A stretch of DNA of 64,000 nt from Pyropia haitanensis. Taxonomy: Eukaryota > Rhodophyta > Bangiophyceae > Bangiales > Bangiaceae. The stretch spans positions 5,605,756 to 5,669,755 of the forward strand of contig SDUX01000008.1 in assembly GCA_008729055.1 (NCBI GenBank), given 5' to 3'. Each line of letters opens with the position of its first letter. Within the stretch, counting starts at the first letter, position 1. A program made the position numbers and the translations under genes. The notes beneath the pieces are model-generated. The model was not told where the DNA came from and did not search any database. It saw only the letters and a program-made list of their open reading frames with translations. Positions 1-11,415 of the stretch are shown piece by piece.

Positions 1-1234
1 AGCGTGCCGTCGCTACCGTCTACGCCCTCTTGCCTACGAGGGACACGTGGAGCCCGCTCCTGGGCGCCGCGGGGCGAGGCCGGCGAGGAGCCGGCCGGGT
101 GTGGGGGGGGATGGCAAGGCAGCAGTCTCACCGGCCGTGTCATTCACGGCGGGCGCCCCGTCTCCCCCCCGTGACGCTGGTTAGGAGCGGCGCCCCCCCC
201 CCGGGCAGGCCCGCGGCTGCACGGCACGCCCGCTGTTGCGGGCTGTGCGCTGCGGGGGGGCGCGGCGCGCGACGCCGACGAGGTTGCGGCCGTGGCGCTG
301 CGGTTTCGGCGGCTCAACCCCCGTGTCCCTCGCTCTGTGGGTGCCCCCCCCCCCCCCCGGCCCCCCCTGGCTGCGCCGCGCCACTGCAACGGGGCGGGCG
401 GCCGCGCGGTCGCCGAGGGGAGGAGGCAACGGGGGTGTGCGCGGAGTCGCGGGTTACGCGGGGCGAGCGTGGTGGGGGTGGGCCGAGGGCGTGGGGGGAG
501 CGCGCCGCGAGCGTGCCGCCGTCGTCCCGCTCGCCGCGGCCGCGCCGCCCCGTTGGTGGCCGCGTCCCGCACCCATCCCCCGTCTTTGTTCCTTTTTTCA
601 CTTTTGGATGGATGGGGGCGGCATCCGCGTCTGTCAACCCCCCCCCCCCCCGTTGCCCGCTCGTGCGCGCCCCGCCGCGCGCCACTACCGCGTCGGCGGC
701 GGGCGCCACCGCCGCGTGTCGCCGCCCCGCGGCGCGTCGTCACGTGGCGAGAAGCAGGGCAATATCGTGCTGCACCGTTGTCAACGATGGTCGGGGAGTT
801 GGGCGCCTGTCGATTGGGGGAGGCGGTTCCTGCTCGTGCTTGGCCACTGCGAGCCGCCGGCGGGCACGCACCCACCTGGTGGATGTGAGGGGCGCTCTCT
901 GGAGCCGCCATCACGCGCCTCGCCAGTCTGCACGGGGGAGATCGGCGGTGGGGGGGATGGGCGGTGGGGGGGAGACGGGTGCAGACGGGAGCGACGAACG
1001 CGGCGGGCGTCAACCCGTGGGTCCCACCGGCTGCCGTGGCCCGCGCGGTAGCGGGCGTTGTGGCCCGTCGACGGGCGGTGCGTGTCGGCATGCAGCCTCC
1101 TCCAAGCGCGGCGGAGACGGACAGACCCATGACTGCGAGAAACGAGCAACGTGCCCCCCGTTGTTGCGTGCCCCATCCACAACACTCTGCTCACACCCCC
1201 CCTCGCCCCACCCCCACGCACGCGCTTGAGCCTC
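1..1234. other. GC-rich stretch without a supported gene
   Basis: This stretch lies downstream of the methyltransferase gene. It is full of G and C homopolymers and is open in several overlapping frames on both strands. None of these translations contains a recognisable motif, and all look like composition-driven Arg/Pro/Gly strings. It probably holds the 3' flank of the methyltransferase and spacer DNA. Confidence 0.5.
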
Positions 1235-2158
1235 TCATGGCGACGCCTCCCGCCGACGCCACAGGGCGGGCACCCACCGCGGCGTCGACCGCACGTACGC
1301 GGCGTACTCGTCGCCAAAGCGCGCGGCGAGCGTGGGCTCCTCCACCGCCACAATCTGCACGTGCATGAACGAACAAAACGCGATGGCGTACAGCGCGGTG
1401 CGCGCGCTGTCGCGCACGCCCGCCTGGCCGGCGACCAGCGCCACCGCGCCAGCAATCATCGGGTTGCGGCTGACCCGGAACGGGCCGGCCGTGACCAGCC
1501 GGCGCGGGGAGGTGGCCGACTCGGGCGACAGCGTGCCGTCGCCAACGGTGTAGAAGAGCGCCACCGTCCACACCAGCAGCGTCGCGCCCGCCACGGCCGC
1601 CACCCACCCCACCACCGCGGCGGGGCGGACGGCGCCCCACGACGGCGGCGCGCGCCACGCAAGTGCCGCGACCAGCGGTGGCGGGGGCCACCACGACGCC
1701 GCCGACGGAGCCGCCTTGCCCGCCGCCGCCGCCGCCGCCGCCGCCCGGTCGGCACGGACGAGCGTCTCGACGAGGAGCCCCGCCACCGACGCGGGGATCG
1801 TCAGCGACTTGGCCGCGGCCAACGCCCGCGAGGCAGTCCACGGCGCCAGGTGGACCGCCACCACCAGTACCGCTGACGCCTTGAGCGGCAGCACGTCGGC
1901 GGGGCGGAGCGCGGGGTTGGCGGCGCTCGCAATCGCCGCGACGAGCAGGTGGTGGATGGCAAAGAGCAGCGTCACCTCGGACGACACCTGCCGCACGTAC
2001 TGGGCGTAGGACGGGGGCGGCGGCGGCGGCGGCGGCGGCGGCGGTTGTGGTGCCGCCGCCAAAGACGGGGCGGAATCGGCCGGCGGGGCTGGGGGGGGGG
2101 GGGGGGCTGCAGCACCGCGGCGGCGGAGCATTGTGCCGCCGGATTGCGGGGCGTCCAT
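1235..2158 (-). CDS. ICMT/PEMT-superfamily membrane methyltransferase
   Basis: This is a 307-residue, intronless polytopic membrane protein. A Pro/Ala-rich N-terminus (residues 10-50, including a 12-Pro run) is followed by about six hydrophobic segments near residues 61-80, 88-106, 118-134, 180-206, 234-248 and 256-272. The C-terminal signature of the isoprenylcysteine carboxyl methyltransferase / phospholipid methyltransferase superfamily is clear: GPFRVSRNPMIAG at 225-237, a Glu pair at 273-274 and FGDEYAAYVR at 281-290. These residues bind S-adenosylmethionine in known members, which act in the ER or another endomembrane. The RNP form of the usual RHP motif and the weak rest of the protein fit bacterial-type Ste14-like members as well as true ICMT, so the substrate (prenylated Cys, lipid or other) is not settled. 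The start is the Met preceding the Pro-rich leader. The LIM gene is divergent, 2.3 kb away. Confidence 0.8.
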   Translation of the reverse strand: MDAPQSGGTMLRRRGAAAPPPPPAPPADSAPSLAAAPQPPPPPPPPPPPSYAQYVRQVSSEVTLLFAIHHLLVAAIASAANPALRPADVLPLKASAVLVVAVHLAPWTASRALAAAKSLTIPASVAGLLVETLVRADRAAAAAAAAGKAAPSAASWWPPPPLVAALAWRAPPSWGAVRPAAVVGWVAAVAGATLLVWTVALFYTVGDGTLSPESATSPRRLVTAGPFRVSRNPMIAGAVALVAGQAGVRDSARTALYAIAFCSFMHVQIVAVEEPTLAARFGDEYAAYVRSTPRWVPALWRRREASP

Positions 2159-4462
2159 GACAAGCCGCGACGACGGCCGGTGGCTTGGGGGAGGGGAAGG
2201 CGGACGACGGCGCCGGCGTCGGCGTCGGTGGCGTGGGCAACCCGATGGCTATCCGCAGCGATGGTGAAAGGGCGTTGCTGCTCGTTGCCAGCGGGGGGTA
2301 AAGAGAGGGTTGAAGAGGGGAAAGTGGCGGGCGGGGAGGCCCCGCGCCTCGCGAGACGTGGGAGGGGCAGGCAGCTCCGCCTGAGGCGGCACGACGTCCA
2401 ATGGGGACGCACCGAGGGCGTGCCACGCAAAATTCAGACTCACCGTCAGACTCAGGCCCTTTCGTAGTTGCAATCGACGTGACGGTGCATACGCGTAACG
2501 CCGATCTGATTGGTGTACCCGTACCGACGGTATGTCCGGTAAAGACATACGCGGGCACGCTTCGTAAGTTTGTACCGCTGCAGCTGAACAACCGATCATC
2601 AAATTGCGACCGAGATTGGGGTTGCGGGTACAACTCACTTGAACGGGCGCTGTCATTGAAAAAAGTCCACAAGTAACGAAGAGTCAGAGCCGTACGAACC
2701 TCCGCCGAGGGGCCACAACGGGGCAAGAGAGAGGACGCAACCGAGCCACCAGGCCATGGAACGCGCTGTCGGACGTACACACAGCGTGTGGGAACAGGGC
2801 GCCGTCGCGTGCCCGGACGTAGGAAAAAGGAACAGAAGCAGATGTGTATTGAGAGGGGTAGGAGAACATCCACGGCGGGCATGTAGGGCCCCAGCTACAG
2901 AAGTCACGAACGCACCCGCACGTCAGATAGGAGCAGGGTCCATAATGCTGTGGGCGGCCACGTGAACAGGCTCTGGTGGCGTGTGAGCAGGGCAGGCCTC
3001 CGGAAGACACCGCCCTTCAAGAGACTCTGCAGTGTGTTTGTGGCACTCAAAAAAGAATCATGCTCAGTTGTATGAAAGCTTATGTATTTGGTATGCCGAT
3101 CGAACGGCCATCGCGGGTTTCTTTCACAGATTTATACCGTCGTCACACGTGGCAGCACTCGAACTGTGAAAGGGCTTCGCCGCGTCGCCACCCGTTGGTC
3201 GTCACGCTCTTTTCTCCGGTCTCTTCGGCTGACGAGGTGCGCGGGCTCCTCGCGTCCAGCGGGTGATCGCAAACGGCTGCCGTGGGACGGCCGCCGAGGG
3301 GGCCGCCTCCCGCGCCAACGCAGTCCTACCCGCCCGGCCAACCCGATGGTGGCGTTTTCGTCGTCCCCGGACGGCCGCTGGCTGCTCTTCCTCCCCACCC
3401 CCCGCGGCGGTGGCGGCAACGGCCGTGGAAAGCGCCGAGGGACGGGCTCAGAGACGGACTCGGGGACGGGCTCTGGCCGGCCACCAGGGACGATGAGTCG
3501 TGTCCAACGGAGGCGGGGAGGGGAAGTGGGTAGCGAGAGTGACAAAGCCCATCCCGCCCCCCCCGCTTCCCTCCCGAAACGGCTGCCGCGCCACCCCTGG
3601 CGGCACAGCAGCCAGTCCGCTGGCGGTCGGCTGCCCCCCCCGAATCGCATTCGCTCCTGTCTTGTCCCACCCATGGCGGCTCGCCTTGCGGCTGCTCGCT
3701 GACCCCCCTCCTGCACCCGCCGCCGCACCAGCGTCGGCGGATGTGTTGCGGACGTTTCCGTCCCCCCGCGGGGGTGGCCGGTCCGTCGAGGGGTCAGACG
3801 CCCCTGCGGCACCCGCAGAGTGGCGTTGCGCCGCCGCAGCCACTGCTCAAGCGCCGCCGCCGTCCAACCGGCACCACGGGGCGCCCTACAGGCGGGCGGC
3901 CACGCCCACCCGACCGCCGCGCCGACGCGGCACGTGCTACCGGGCACGACCGCCTCTCCCCCCTTCCTGTCCTCCCCACTTGACGGGTGGAAGGTCTAGG
4001 TGAGGGTACACAGCGCGGGCCAACCGCGGGAACCGCCCCGACGGCCGCGGCGCGCCGACGACGGCGGCTGGGCGCGTCGCGGGCACAACGCGTCTCCCAA
4101 GCGGACGGGCTGCCGCGACGAGGCCCAGTTGGCGAGAGCGGGTGGACGCCGCCGCGACAGGTCGAGCTGGGCCGCGGCCATCCCGCGGCCTTATTGGTCG
4201 GTGTGCCAGTGACACCCCGCACTGTCACAGGCACGACAACCAATGGGCGGCGGTTGTGGGGTAACCACTGCCAGATCTGGGGGATTGCCCTCGCAGGGCT
4301 GGCCAAAGGCCGTGCTGGCAATGCCGCGTGTCCCCCGCCGCCGCGACCGCGTCGCGGCTGTTGCCGTCGCCGCCGTGGCGCGCTGCGGCAACGGCTACGA
4401 CGGCGTCCCCCCCCCCTCGCCCCCACCCCCCCCCTCCCGTCTCGACCTTGTCCCGCCACGGA
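2159..4462. other. Intergenic region between divergent genes
   Basis: This is a 2.3-kb spacer between the methyltransferase (-) and the beta-trefoil/LIM gene (+). Positions 2400-3250 are closer to average base composition and contain only short, motif-free frames. Positions 3250-4462 are GC-rich with overlapping frames on both strands. It presumably holds both promoters. No TATA box or conserved element was convincing. Confidence 0.5.
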
Positions 4463-4872
4463 ATGGCGCGCTACGTCGACGCCGCCGACTATGACGCACG
4501 GCCGCTGGTGCGACTCGGCTTTACCTGCCGCCTCCGCCACGCGCCCAGCGGGCGGTACCTGAGCTGGGCCGCCGGCCGTGCCGGCAACGGCGACGGCGAC
4601 AGCGGTGGTGGCGATGATGGCAGTGGCGGTGGCGGCGGGTGGCCCCAGCAGCTGCCGGCCACGCTCGCCCTCCACCCCCGCGCCGCCGCGGGCCACTGGC
4701 ACCTGATCGCCCCCACCGTCGACGCGGACCGCGCGCTGGTGGCGGTCGCGGGCGTGCCGCCCGCGGCAGCGGCGGCAGCGGCGACAGCAGCTTCGGGAGA
4801 GGGGACGTCGGCCGCGCCGCGCGGCGGCGGCGGTACGCGGGGAAAGAAAAAGGCGGCGGCGGCGGCTCGGCG

Positions 4873-4905
<33 letters not shown>

Positions 4906-6948
4906 ACCCCCGCCCCCCCCACGGGGCTACCTCTCCCTAGACGGCGACGGCGGTGGCTGCCGCGTGCAGCCGACGCCGACGCTGCTGCGGCTGGTGTGGG
5001 CACCGGGCGGCGGGGCGAGCCTAACCGAGCCCGCCCCGCCGCGGCGGCGGCTGGGCGTTGCCGCCGGCAGCGGCGGCGGAGTGGTTGCGCTGCTCGACGC
5101 GGTCACCGATGCGGGACGGGGCAGCGGCGGCAGCAGCGGCGACTGGGCGGTGGAGGTGCTCGTCGACACTATTGGCGACGGCCCCGCCGCCGTCGCGTCG
5201 CTGCCGACGGCGGCGGCCGCCGCGGCGGTCGCGTCGTCGGTGCGTGCCGCGACGACGGCGGCGCTGCTCGCATCGTGCACGCGTGTGCGGCTGCGGGCGT
5301 GGAACGGGCAGGGGCTGGTGGCGGTCGCACCCGCGGGGGGGGGGGAGGGGGGTGCGCCCGCGGCGGCGGCATCGCCGTGGCCCGTCTTGACCGCCCGCCG
5401 GGCGCGCCGGGTGGAGCCTCCCCCCGCCGCCGCCACCGCCGCCGCCGTCACCTCGAGCGCCGCCGACAATGGCGGCGCGGAGCAGACAGAGGCGGCGGGG
5501 GCGGCCGCCGCGGGGTCGGCCGCGGAGCTGGCGCTGGACGTCTTTCCCCTTGGCCGCCCCGACCGCCGCCGCTACGCCCTCCGTGACGCGGCCAGCGGGC
5601 GGTACCTGTCGGTGACGGCCGGCGCGGGGGTAACCGCGGCGGGGGGGGGGAGGCGTCGCCGTTGGCGCTGGTGCCCGCGCGCGTGGGGGTGGTCCTCTCC
5701 CCGGCGGGCGTCGGCCGCGTGGCCCTCTCACCGGGCGGGGACGCGGCGGCGGCGGCCGCGGCGGCTGGGACCTCGGCGACGGCGGGCCCGTACGTCATGG
5801 CCGGCCCGCGGGGGCGGCTGGAGGTGCGCCCGTCTGCCCGCCGGTGGGAGAGCTGGTCGCTGCACGTGGCGGAGCAGTCGGTCGCCGCCGCCGCCGCCGA
5901 GGCGGTCGTGCCCGCCGACTATGCCTCCGCCGCGGCGGCCGACCGGGCGCGCCGCCACGCGGCGGTCGCGGCGGCGGTCGCGGCGGCGAGACCCGCGACG
6001 GCGGGGGGGGGGGGGGGCGGAGCCGCTGCTGGTGGTGGCGGCAGGCGGCAGCGCGGGGGCGGCTTTAACCACGCCGCCGCGCTGGGCGGGATTGCAGAGC
6101 CCGCCGCGGCGGGTGGCAGCAGCGGCGGTGGTAGCGGCGGCGGCCGCGGCGGTGGCGCGGCCGCGGCGGCGCCATCGTCGGCGGCGGAGCGGCGGAGCCA
6201 GCGCAAAAAGGGTCGTGGCCGGCGGCAGGGCGGCGGCGCGGCCCAGGCGGGTGGCACGTCGCGGGTGGCGCCGGCGGCGGGCGGCGGCGGCGGGAGCCCT
6301 GACGCCGCGCCGGCCGCCGCCGCCCCCGCCGGCGGTGACGGCCTGGACGGTGGCACCGCCGGCGCCGCGGTGGCGGCCGGCGGCGGCGAGGCGGTCGGTG
6401 CGGCCGCGTCGGCGGCGGTGGCGGGTACCCCCGCCGCGGCGGGTGGCTCGGCGGGCGCGTGCACCGCGTGTGGGCGCGCCCTCGTTGGCGCCTACACCGT
6501 CGCGCAGGGCGGCCGCTACCACCCGCCATGCTTTGCGTGCCGCCGCTGCCGGACGCCCCTGCACCCCGGCGCGCCCTTCCGGACCGACGGGGCCGGCCGC
6601 CCCCACTGTGCGCCCTGCTATGCGGCGGCCGTCGCGCCGCGCTGCGCGCGCTGCGGCGACCCGATTGTCGACACGGTCGTGACGGCGCTCGACCGGCGCT
6701 GGCACGGCCCGTGCCTGACGTGCGCGCTGTGCGGGCGGCCGATTACGGGCACGTTTTGGGTGTACCCGGGCAAGCGCGACGAGCCGCGGTGCGGGCTGTG
6801 TGTGACGGGCGCGCCGCGGGGGGCGGCGCCGCCGCCCCTGCTGGTGGAGGGGGGGGTCGCGGGGGGGAGGGGGTTGGGGGTGGGGGCGGGAGCCCAGCTG
6901 CCTCCGCCCGTCGGGGGGGGGCGCGCGCGGTTGCCTGGCACGCTCTGA
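4463..6948 (+). CDS. Beta-trefoil/fascin-like plus double LIM-domain protein (one apparent frameshift)
   Basis: Residues 1 to about 392 read in one frame from the ATG at 4463. They contain segments like actin-crosslinking beta-trefoil repeats (CRLRHAPSGRYLSW, RGYLSLDGDG, VRLRAWNGQGLVA, YALRDAASGRYLSV), separated by Ala/Gly linkers. The frame then breaks at the 10-G run at 5641-5650, and the natural protein resumes one frame over (PARVGVVLSP...GRLEVRPSARRWESW). A long Gly/Ala linker leads to two tandem LIM zinc-binding domains. LIM1 spans about 6457-6621 (CTACGRAL...YHPPCFACRRC...HCAPCY) and LIM2 about 6646-6801 (CARCGDPI...WHGPCLTCALC...CGLC). LIM domains bind proteins and often actin structures, and the N-terminal trefoils point the same way. 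A one-base homopolymer undercount is the simplest reason for the break; a real pseudogene is possible. The trefoil assignment is from motif resemblance and is weaker than the LIM assignment. The gene is convergent with the RING gene. Confidence 0.75.
5641..5650 (+). other. G10 run at an apparent frameshift
   Basis: Ten consecutive G residues mark where the natural reading frame of the LIM gene shifts by one base. One missing G would join the trefoil region to the LIM region. Confidence 0.6.
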
Positions 6949-7193
6949 GGGCGGCGGCGGGGGGGTGGAGGGGTGAGCGGGCGTGGGACGATGGGAGGGG
7001 GTGGGGGGTGGGGCGGGGGGGGGGGATAGGAGGAGGGTGAGTGGGGGGGAAGGGCGGCGGCCACCGCGGTGCCGCGTCGGACCCGTGACCCTCAACGACA
7101 GCGGGCGGTGCATCCCGCCGGCCCCACCTCGCGCGGCCGCGGCGCGCGGCACCCCTCCGCCGCCGCGCTTGTCGACGTGGCGGTGGCAGCGGC

Positions 7194-7231
<38 letters not shown>

Positions 7232-7953
7232 ACGGGGCGTCGAGTGCTCGCCGTCCCCCTGCACACGAGAGCACACCTGCAGCGCCCGCGCGACTGCCCC
7301 TGCCGCCTTCCACCCCCGCCCCACGACAGCCGTCGTCCCCGTTGGCGCCGCTGGCCGCGGCCGGCGTGCCGGCGACACGCCACCGACGCCCGGCCGGCGT
7401 GGCGGCGGCAGCCCGGTGCCGCCACGGCGGCCGCCGCGGCGCTCCCATGCACGTCCCGTCGGGGGGGGGGGCGGAGGGGAGGCGAAAAAGAAGAGACACA
7501 ACCCGGAAAGGAACAGCATGGGGGGGGGAGGAGGAGGGGGGGGGCGCAGAAGAACCAAGAACCCATCATTGACATGCACGGATGGCCTCAAAAAAAGAGG
7601 AGAGAGGGGAGAGGGGGGAGAAAGTGCAGGGGGCGAGGGAACGAGGGGGGGAGGTGAGGGCAAGGGAATCCCGATGGAGGGAGGCGAGACGGCCTGGCAA
7701 GGGCAATGGGGGGGGGTGGGGGGGGTGGCCGGTCAGCAGGCCTCTGGCGATGCCCCCACCCCCCCAAACTCTGCGCACCTCTGCGACGTGCCGTACGGCA
7801 AGCGTGTGATCAAGGCAAAGTGAGGGGCACGGGAAGCGGAAGGGTGAACGGGCACGACAGGTTCGTAGCCCACGACGATAAGGGAGAGATGCGCGACAGA
7901 TCTGTAGCCCATGACAGCGAGGTGCCGTTGCCGTTGCCGCTCGTGCCCGCCCA

Positions 7954-7990
<37 letters not shown>

Positions 7991-8070
7991 CTCAAGCCCG
8001 CGTCGCCGGCCTCAACCCCTCGCCGCCGGCCTCAACCCCTCGCCGCCGCCGCTGCGGCGACCACCACCGG
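6949..8070. other. Convergent intergenic region (3' flanks)
   Basis: This is the 1.1 kb between the converging LIM (+) and RING-H2 (-) genes. It is purine-rich with long G runs (6960-7040, 7500-7740) and a GGC block at 7195-7230. Only motif-free overlapping frames are present. It most likely contains the two 3' untranslated regions. A (CCG)n microsatellite lies at 7955-7990. Confidence 0.5.
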
Positions 8071-10502
8071 TCAGGCGGTGGCGGCGCCGTCGGCCAGGTC
8101 GTACCGGCACGACGGGCACGTTGCGTTGCCGGTCAGCCACCGGTCCGCACACGGCGCGTGAAAGACGTGGCCGCACGGGAGGACGCGCACGCGTGCGGGC
8201 CCGCGGAGGCTGTCTTGGCACACCACGCAGTCCTCCTCGGCATAGTTGGTCGCCGCCGCCGTGGCAGCCGGGGAGGCGGCGCCGCCGGTGGTATCGGTGG
8301 CGTCGGTGGCATTGGTGGCGTCAGCGGCGCCGCCGCCGCCGCGGCTGGTCGCTGGCACGGTCGCGGTGGCGGGCGCCATTGCCGACGGCGGCGGCCACGC
8401 AACGGCGGGCGCCAGCCGCTCAATCGCGGCGGCAGACAGGCCCGCCCGCGGCGGCGGCGACGGCGGCCCGTCGGCGCCGTGGCGGAAGAAAGCGGCCATG
8501 CCGTTGCCATCAAGCATGACCGGCCCCAAGGGCATGACATAGGGTGGGAGGCCCGCCACGTCACCGGTGGCGGCCGCCTCGGCCAGCGCCGCGCCGCCGA
8601 GGGAGTCCCGCACCGCCTCCATGGCCTCCTCGGTGGACAGGCCCTCGAATAGCGAGTTCCACGGCCGGAAGCCGTAGCCGCCCCTGCCGCCGCCGCCGCC
8701 GCCACGGCCGACACCGCGGCGGTGGCCGCCGCCGAACGCGTCGTCGTCCACGTCGTCATAGCCGTGCCGCACGCCACAGGCGCACCGCTCGGGGATGGCC
8801 GCCCGCATCTCTTCGGGGCCATGCCGTCGGCCACACCGGCACAGGGGCGGCAGGTCCTCCTCTTCCTCTTCCTCATGGAAGTGGTGCATGCCGCAGGCAC
8901 ACAAGGGCGGAAGCCCATCATCGTCGTCATCGTCGTCATCCTCGTCATCTTCGTCATCATCATCCTCTTGCTCATCCCTCTCGGCAGGGACCGCGTACGC
9001 GTCCTCGATGTCCCCATATTCAGACGAGTCATTATTCACCTCGACAGGGTGCCGCATGTCACACGAGCACAGCGGCGGCAGCTCCGGCGGCAGCTCCGCC
9101 GCGACCGCCTCCGCCGCGCGCGTCACGGCCGTCATCTGGGCATCCCGGCACGAGCGACAAGGCGGCCGCGTTGACTGGCCAGCGGTGAACGCGTCCTCGT
9201 CCGCAGCGAGAGCGACGGCCGCCGCCCTGGCAACGGCCGCAACAGGGTCCGCCGGCCCGGCGGCGACGTCGCCTTCGCGGACGCCGCGGCCGCCGCCACC
9301 GCCGCCGCCGCCACCGCGGCGCTGCCCAAACGACCGCAACGAGGGGAGGCCACCCCCGCCGCTGCCGTCGCCACCGCCGCCACCGCCGCCACCGCCGCCA
9401 CCGCCGCCACCGCCGCCACCGCCGCCACCGCCGCCACCGCCGCCGCCGCCACGCCCACTCAGCGGGGTTACCCGCTCCGCCGCGGCCGCGTCCGCCACAT
9501 GCGCCGCCACCGCCGCGTCGGCCGCCGCGGCGACGGTGCGGTTGCCAACGAGCGCCAGGTTCCGCCCGCACGTGCACCCCGTCGTGACCGCCGCCCGCGG
9601 CACGCGGCGGCCGCCGCCGACGCGCCGTCGGCGGGTGGTCAGGATGCGCCGCCGCGACGCGGCGGCACGCCGCGTCGCCGCCGCCGACGCCGCCGCCGGT
9701 GGCGGTGGCGACGGCGGCCGGGCGGCAGCGCCACCCGACGTGTCGCTGTCACTCAGCAGCGGCGGTGGCCCGTCGTCCGAGTCGGACGGGCCGCCCGCGG
9801 GCGGCGCGGCCGCGGCCGCCGGCGGCGCGCCGCCGCCGCCCGGCAGGCGTGACGTCGGCCGCCGGCCGGTGCGGTCTGCGGCGGGACGCGCCGCGCAGGG
9901 ACGGCCCGCCGCGGCGCGCGGCGGCGCACGGCTGCCGCCGCCGCGGCGCGCTCTGCCGCTGCCGCTGTGCTCGTCCGAGTCGGACACCAGCGCCGGCATG
10001 TCGTCGCTCGCGGTGCCCACGTCCATGGGGATGCCGCTGGCACGCCCCCTCGCCGCCGCCGTCGCGCGCACCTCACAGTGGTCAAAACCGCACCCACAGC
10101 AGTCATCGCTCATCAACGGCGGCGGACTGTCATTCCCGTCACTCGACGATGCGACAGCGTCGTCATCGTCGGCGGCGGCGGCGACGGCGGCGGCACGGGG
10201 CACCCCCGTGAGATGCGGGTAGGCAGCCCGGCGGGCAACGTCTGCGTCGTCTCTGCTGGCGACACTCAGCAGCGGGGGCACGTCGTCGTTTTCCGCATCG
10301 CCGGGCCATCTGCCGCGTGGCGCGCCGCCGCCGCGGGGGGCGCCACCCGCGTGGGGTCCGCCGCAGCCCCGACAGGAGCCCACGCCAACCGACCCGTCCG
10401 ACTCACTGTCGCTGAGCAGCGCCGGTGGGCCGCCGCTGCCATCACTGTCGCCGACGCCGCTATCGTCGCTGCTGCCGCCGCCGCGGCCGCCACCGCCACT
10501 GC

Positions 10503-10533
<31 letters not shown>

Positions 10534-11415
10534 ACCGCCACCGCCGCCGCCACCGCCGTCGCCGCCGCCATTGCTGCGCGCGAGCACATGCGCCCGCCCG
10601 GGGGACGTGGCGGCCGCGGCAGCGGCCGCGGCGGCGCCCCGCCACGGGCGCGCCGCGGGTGCGGCCGCCGCCGTCGGCGCCGCCACACCGTCCGAGTCGC
10701 TGTCGCTCGTCAGCGGCGGCGGGCCACCGTCACTCTCCGCCGGGTCCGCCACGGCGGCCGCCCGCGATCGCGCGGCGGCACCCGCGCTGTGGCCCGCGCT
10801 CGACGCGTCGCTGTCGGTACACAGCGGCGGTGGCGAGCCGCCGTCACTGCCGTCGTCGTCGTCGCCGTCGGTGGCGGCGGCGCCCCGCGGCGGCGACCAC
10901 CCACCGCCACGGCCGCCGGCGCGACCGCCGCCGCCGCCGTCGGAGCTGGTATCGTCACTCTCCACCCCCCGCCCCCCCCCGAGGCCGCGGCCGTGGCCAC
11001 CCTTGCCAAGGTACTTTGCAAACCACCCGCCCGGCGCCGCGTCCGAGTCGGTCTCACTCAGCAGCGACGGTGGCCCACCGTCGTCGCTGTCGCCACGCCC
11101 GCCGCCACCGCTGCCGCCGTCGCACAGGTCCGAGTCGCTGTCACTCTGCAGCGGCGGTGGCCCGCCGGCACGCCGCACCCCCCCACCCCCACGCCGACCC
11201 GCCGACGCCGCCGACGCGGACGGCAACGCCGACGGCGACGCCGACGCCGCGGCCGCCGACGCGGGCCCCCCCCGGGCGCCGCCGTCAGACGGCGGACGGC
11301 GGTTTCCCGCCGCGGCCGACGCGCGCGCCCGCGGCGATGACGGCTGCGCGTAAAGCCCGCCGTCGGCCGAGTTGTCACTGTCGCTCAGCAGCGACGGTGG
11401 CTCATCCAGGTCCAT
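8071..11415 (-). CDS. RING-H2 protein with repeated PPLL-SDSD and PPLC-C-H motifs
   Basis: This is a 1114-residue protein, probably an E3 ubiquitin ligase. The start is the Met of MDLDEPPSLLSDSDNS, which begins the first repeat. The RING-H2 finger is at residues 1063-1103 near the C-terminus (CVVC, 14-residue loop, CGHVFHAPC, WLTG, CPSC), a complete C3H2C3 zinc ligand set. Upstream are about ten linear repeats of the form G-x-P-P-x-L-L-S-D-S-D-S-D in disordered Gly/Ala sequence. Examples are PPSLLSDSD, PPPLQSDSDSD, PPSLLSETDSD, PPALLSDSESD and PALVSDSDE. They are followed by four Cys/His variants: PPLCSCDMRH, PPLCACGMHH, PPLCRCGRRH and IPERCACGVRH. A poly-Asp/Glu block and a poly-Gly run of about 27 residues are also present. 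The hydrophobic-plus-acidic-Ser motifs look like CK2-site-bearing, SUMO-interaction-like motifs, which is inference. No named family was recognised beyond the RING. Confidence 0.8.
9363..9456 (-). repeat. (CCGCCA/CCG)n repeat coding poly-Gly
   Basis: A run of CCG and CCA triplets on the plus strand encodes an uninterrupted glycine tract of about 27 residues in the RING-H2 protein. It is prone to slippage, so its length is probably polymorphic. Confidence 0.9.
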
